Shown piece after piece: positions 37,485-37,497 of a stretch of DNA of 37,497 nucleotides. Both the position numbers and the translations under genes were made by a program. Positions within the stretch are counted from its first letter, which is position 1. Each line of letters starts with the position of its first letter. Source of the DNA: a virus; IMG/VR virus record IMGVR_UViG_3300025010_000147, positions 1-37,497 of that record, one strand, 5' to 3'. The notes under the pieces are model-generated. The model saw only the letters and a list, made by a program, of their open reading frames with translations. It was not told the DNA's origin and searched no databases.

Positions 37485-37497
37485 CCCCCCCCCCCCC
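37485..37497. repeat. Terminal poly-C tract
   Basis: Thirteen consecutive C close the window. It may be a real homopolymer that stalled assembly, or an assembly artefact. On the minus strand it forms the G-rich ribosome site of the 81-residue gene. Confidence 0.6.

Noticed and set aside
1-37497. CRISPR array, tRNA genes, insertion sequences or toxin-antitoxin pairs.
   Set aside because: No spaced direct repeats of CRISPR type, cloverleaf, transposase or convincing toxin partner was seen on either strand.

Overview
The window looks like most or all of the genome of a short-tailed (podovirus, P22/F116-like) double-stranded DNA phage of a Gram-negative bacterium. The evidence is a P22-type portal, a gp10-like DNA stabilization protein, a tailspike with a head-binding domain, a capsid protein of the N4-gp56-like class, and three ejection-type proteins. 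The host cannot be named from the sequence. Genes are tightly packed, mostly rightward, with many ATGA/TAATG overlaps and strong Shine-Dalgarno (SD) sites.

Layout. At the left end a leftward XRE-type repressor (96-410) faces a rightward early operon across a switch with two consensus-like promoters and repeated GGTTAC half-sites. From 585 to 9478 lie about 35 small genes, many of them tiny Cys-rich proteins. Among them are a recombination set (Gp157-like, ERF annealing protein, DUF1064 nuclease-like) and a free-standing HNH endonuclease. A promoter/terminator pair (9568-9675) leads into the replication genes: a Lin1244-like initiator and a DnaB helicase. The late block runs from about 13695 to 36119. 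In order it holds an adaptor protein, small and large terminase, portal, two repeat-bearing surface proteins, scaffold, major capsid, a second HNH endonuclease, head-completion proteins, gp10-like protein, a JAMM (JAB) protease, a small unknown gene, a fibre-like protein, a radical SAM enzyme, three ejection proteins, a holin candidate, tailspike, endolysin and a class-3 lipase. A strong terminator (36144-36180) ends it. Three leftward genes fill the right end: a PAPS-reductase-like PP-loop protein, a ribbon-helix-helix protein and an unknown. If the molecule is circular or circularly permuted, they would lie downstream of the repressor in the same leftward unit.

How it works together. The repressor/operator region suggests a temperate or lysogeny-derived lifestyle, yet no integrase, excisionase or partition ATPase is visible. 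Packaging is probably headful, inferred from the terminase and portal types. Lysis would use the holin candidate, endolysin and lipase; no spanin pair is recognisable.

Most noteworthy: (1) both HNH genes have their own sigma70-like promoter placed so that read-through mRNA, but not mRNA from that promoter, can fold a hairpin over the SD or start codon, the logic known for T4 I-TevI; (2) a complete JAMM protease beside an unknown gene bounded by 16-bp inverted repeats; (3) a CX3CX2C radical SAM enzyme inside the virion gene block; (4) a lipase translationally coupled to the endolysin; (5) a shared surface repeat in two adjacent virion genes; (6) a 22-codon antisense membrane peptide in the late operon.
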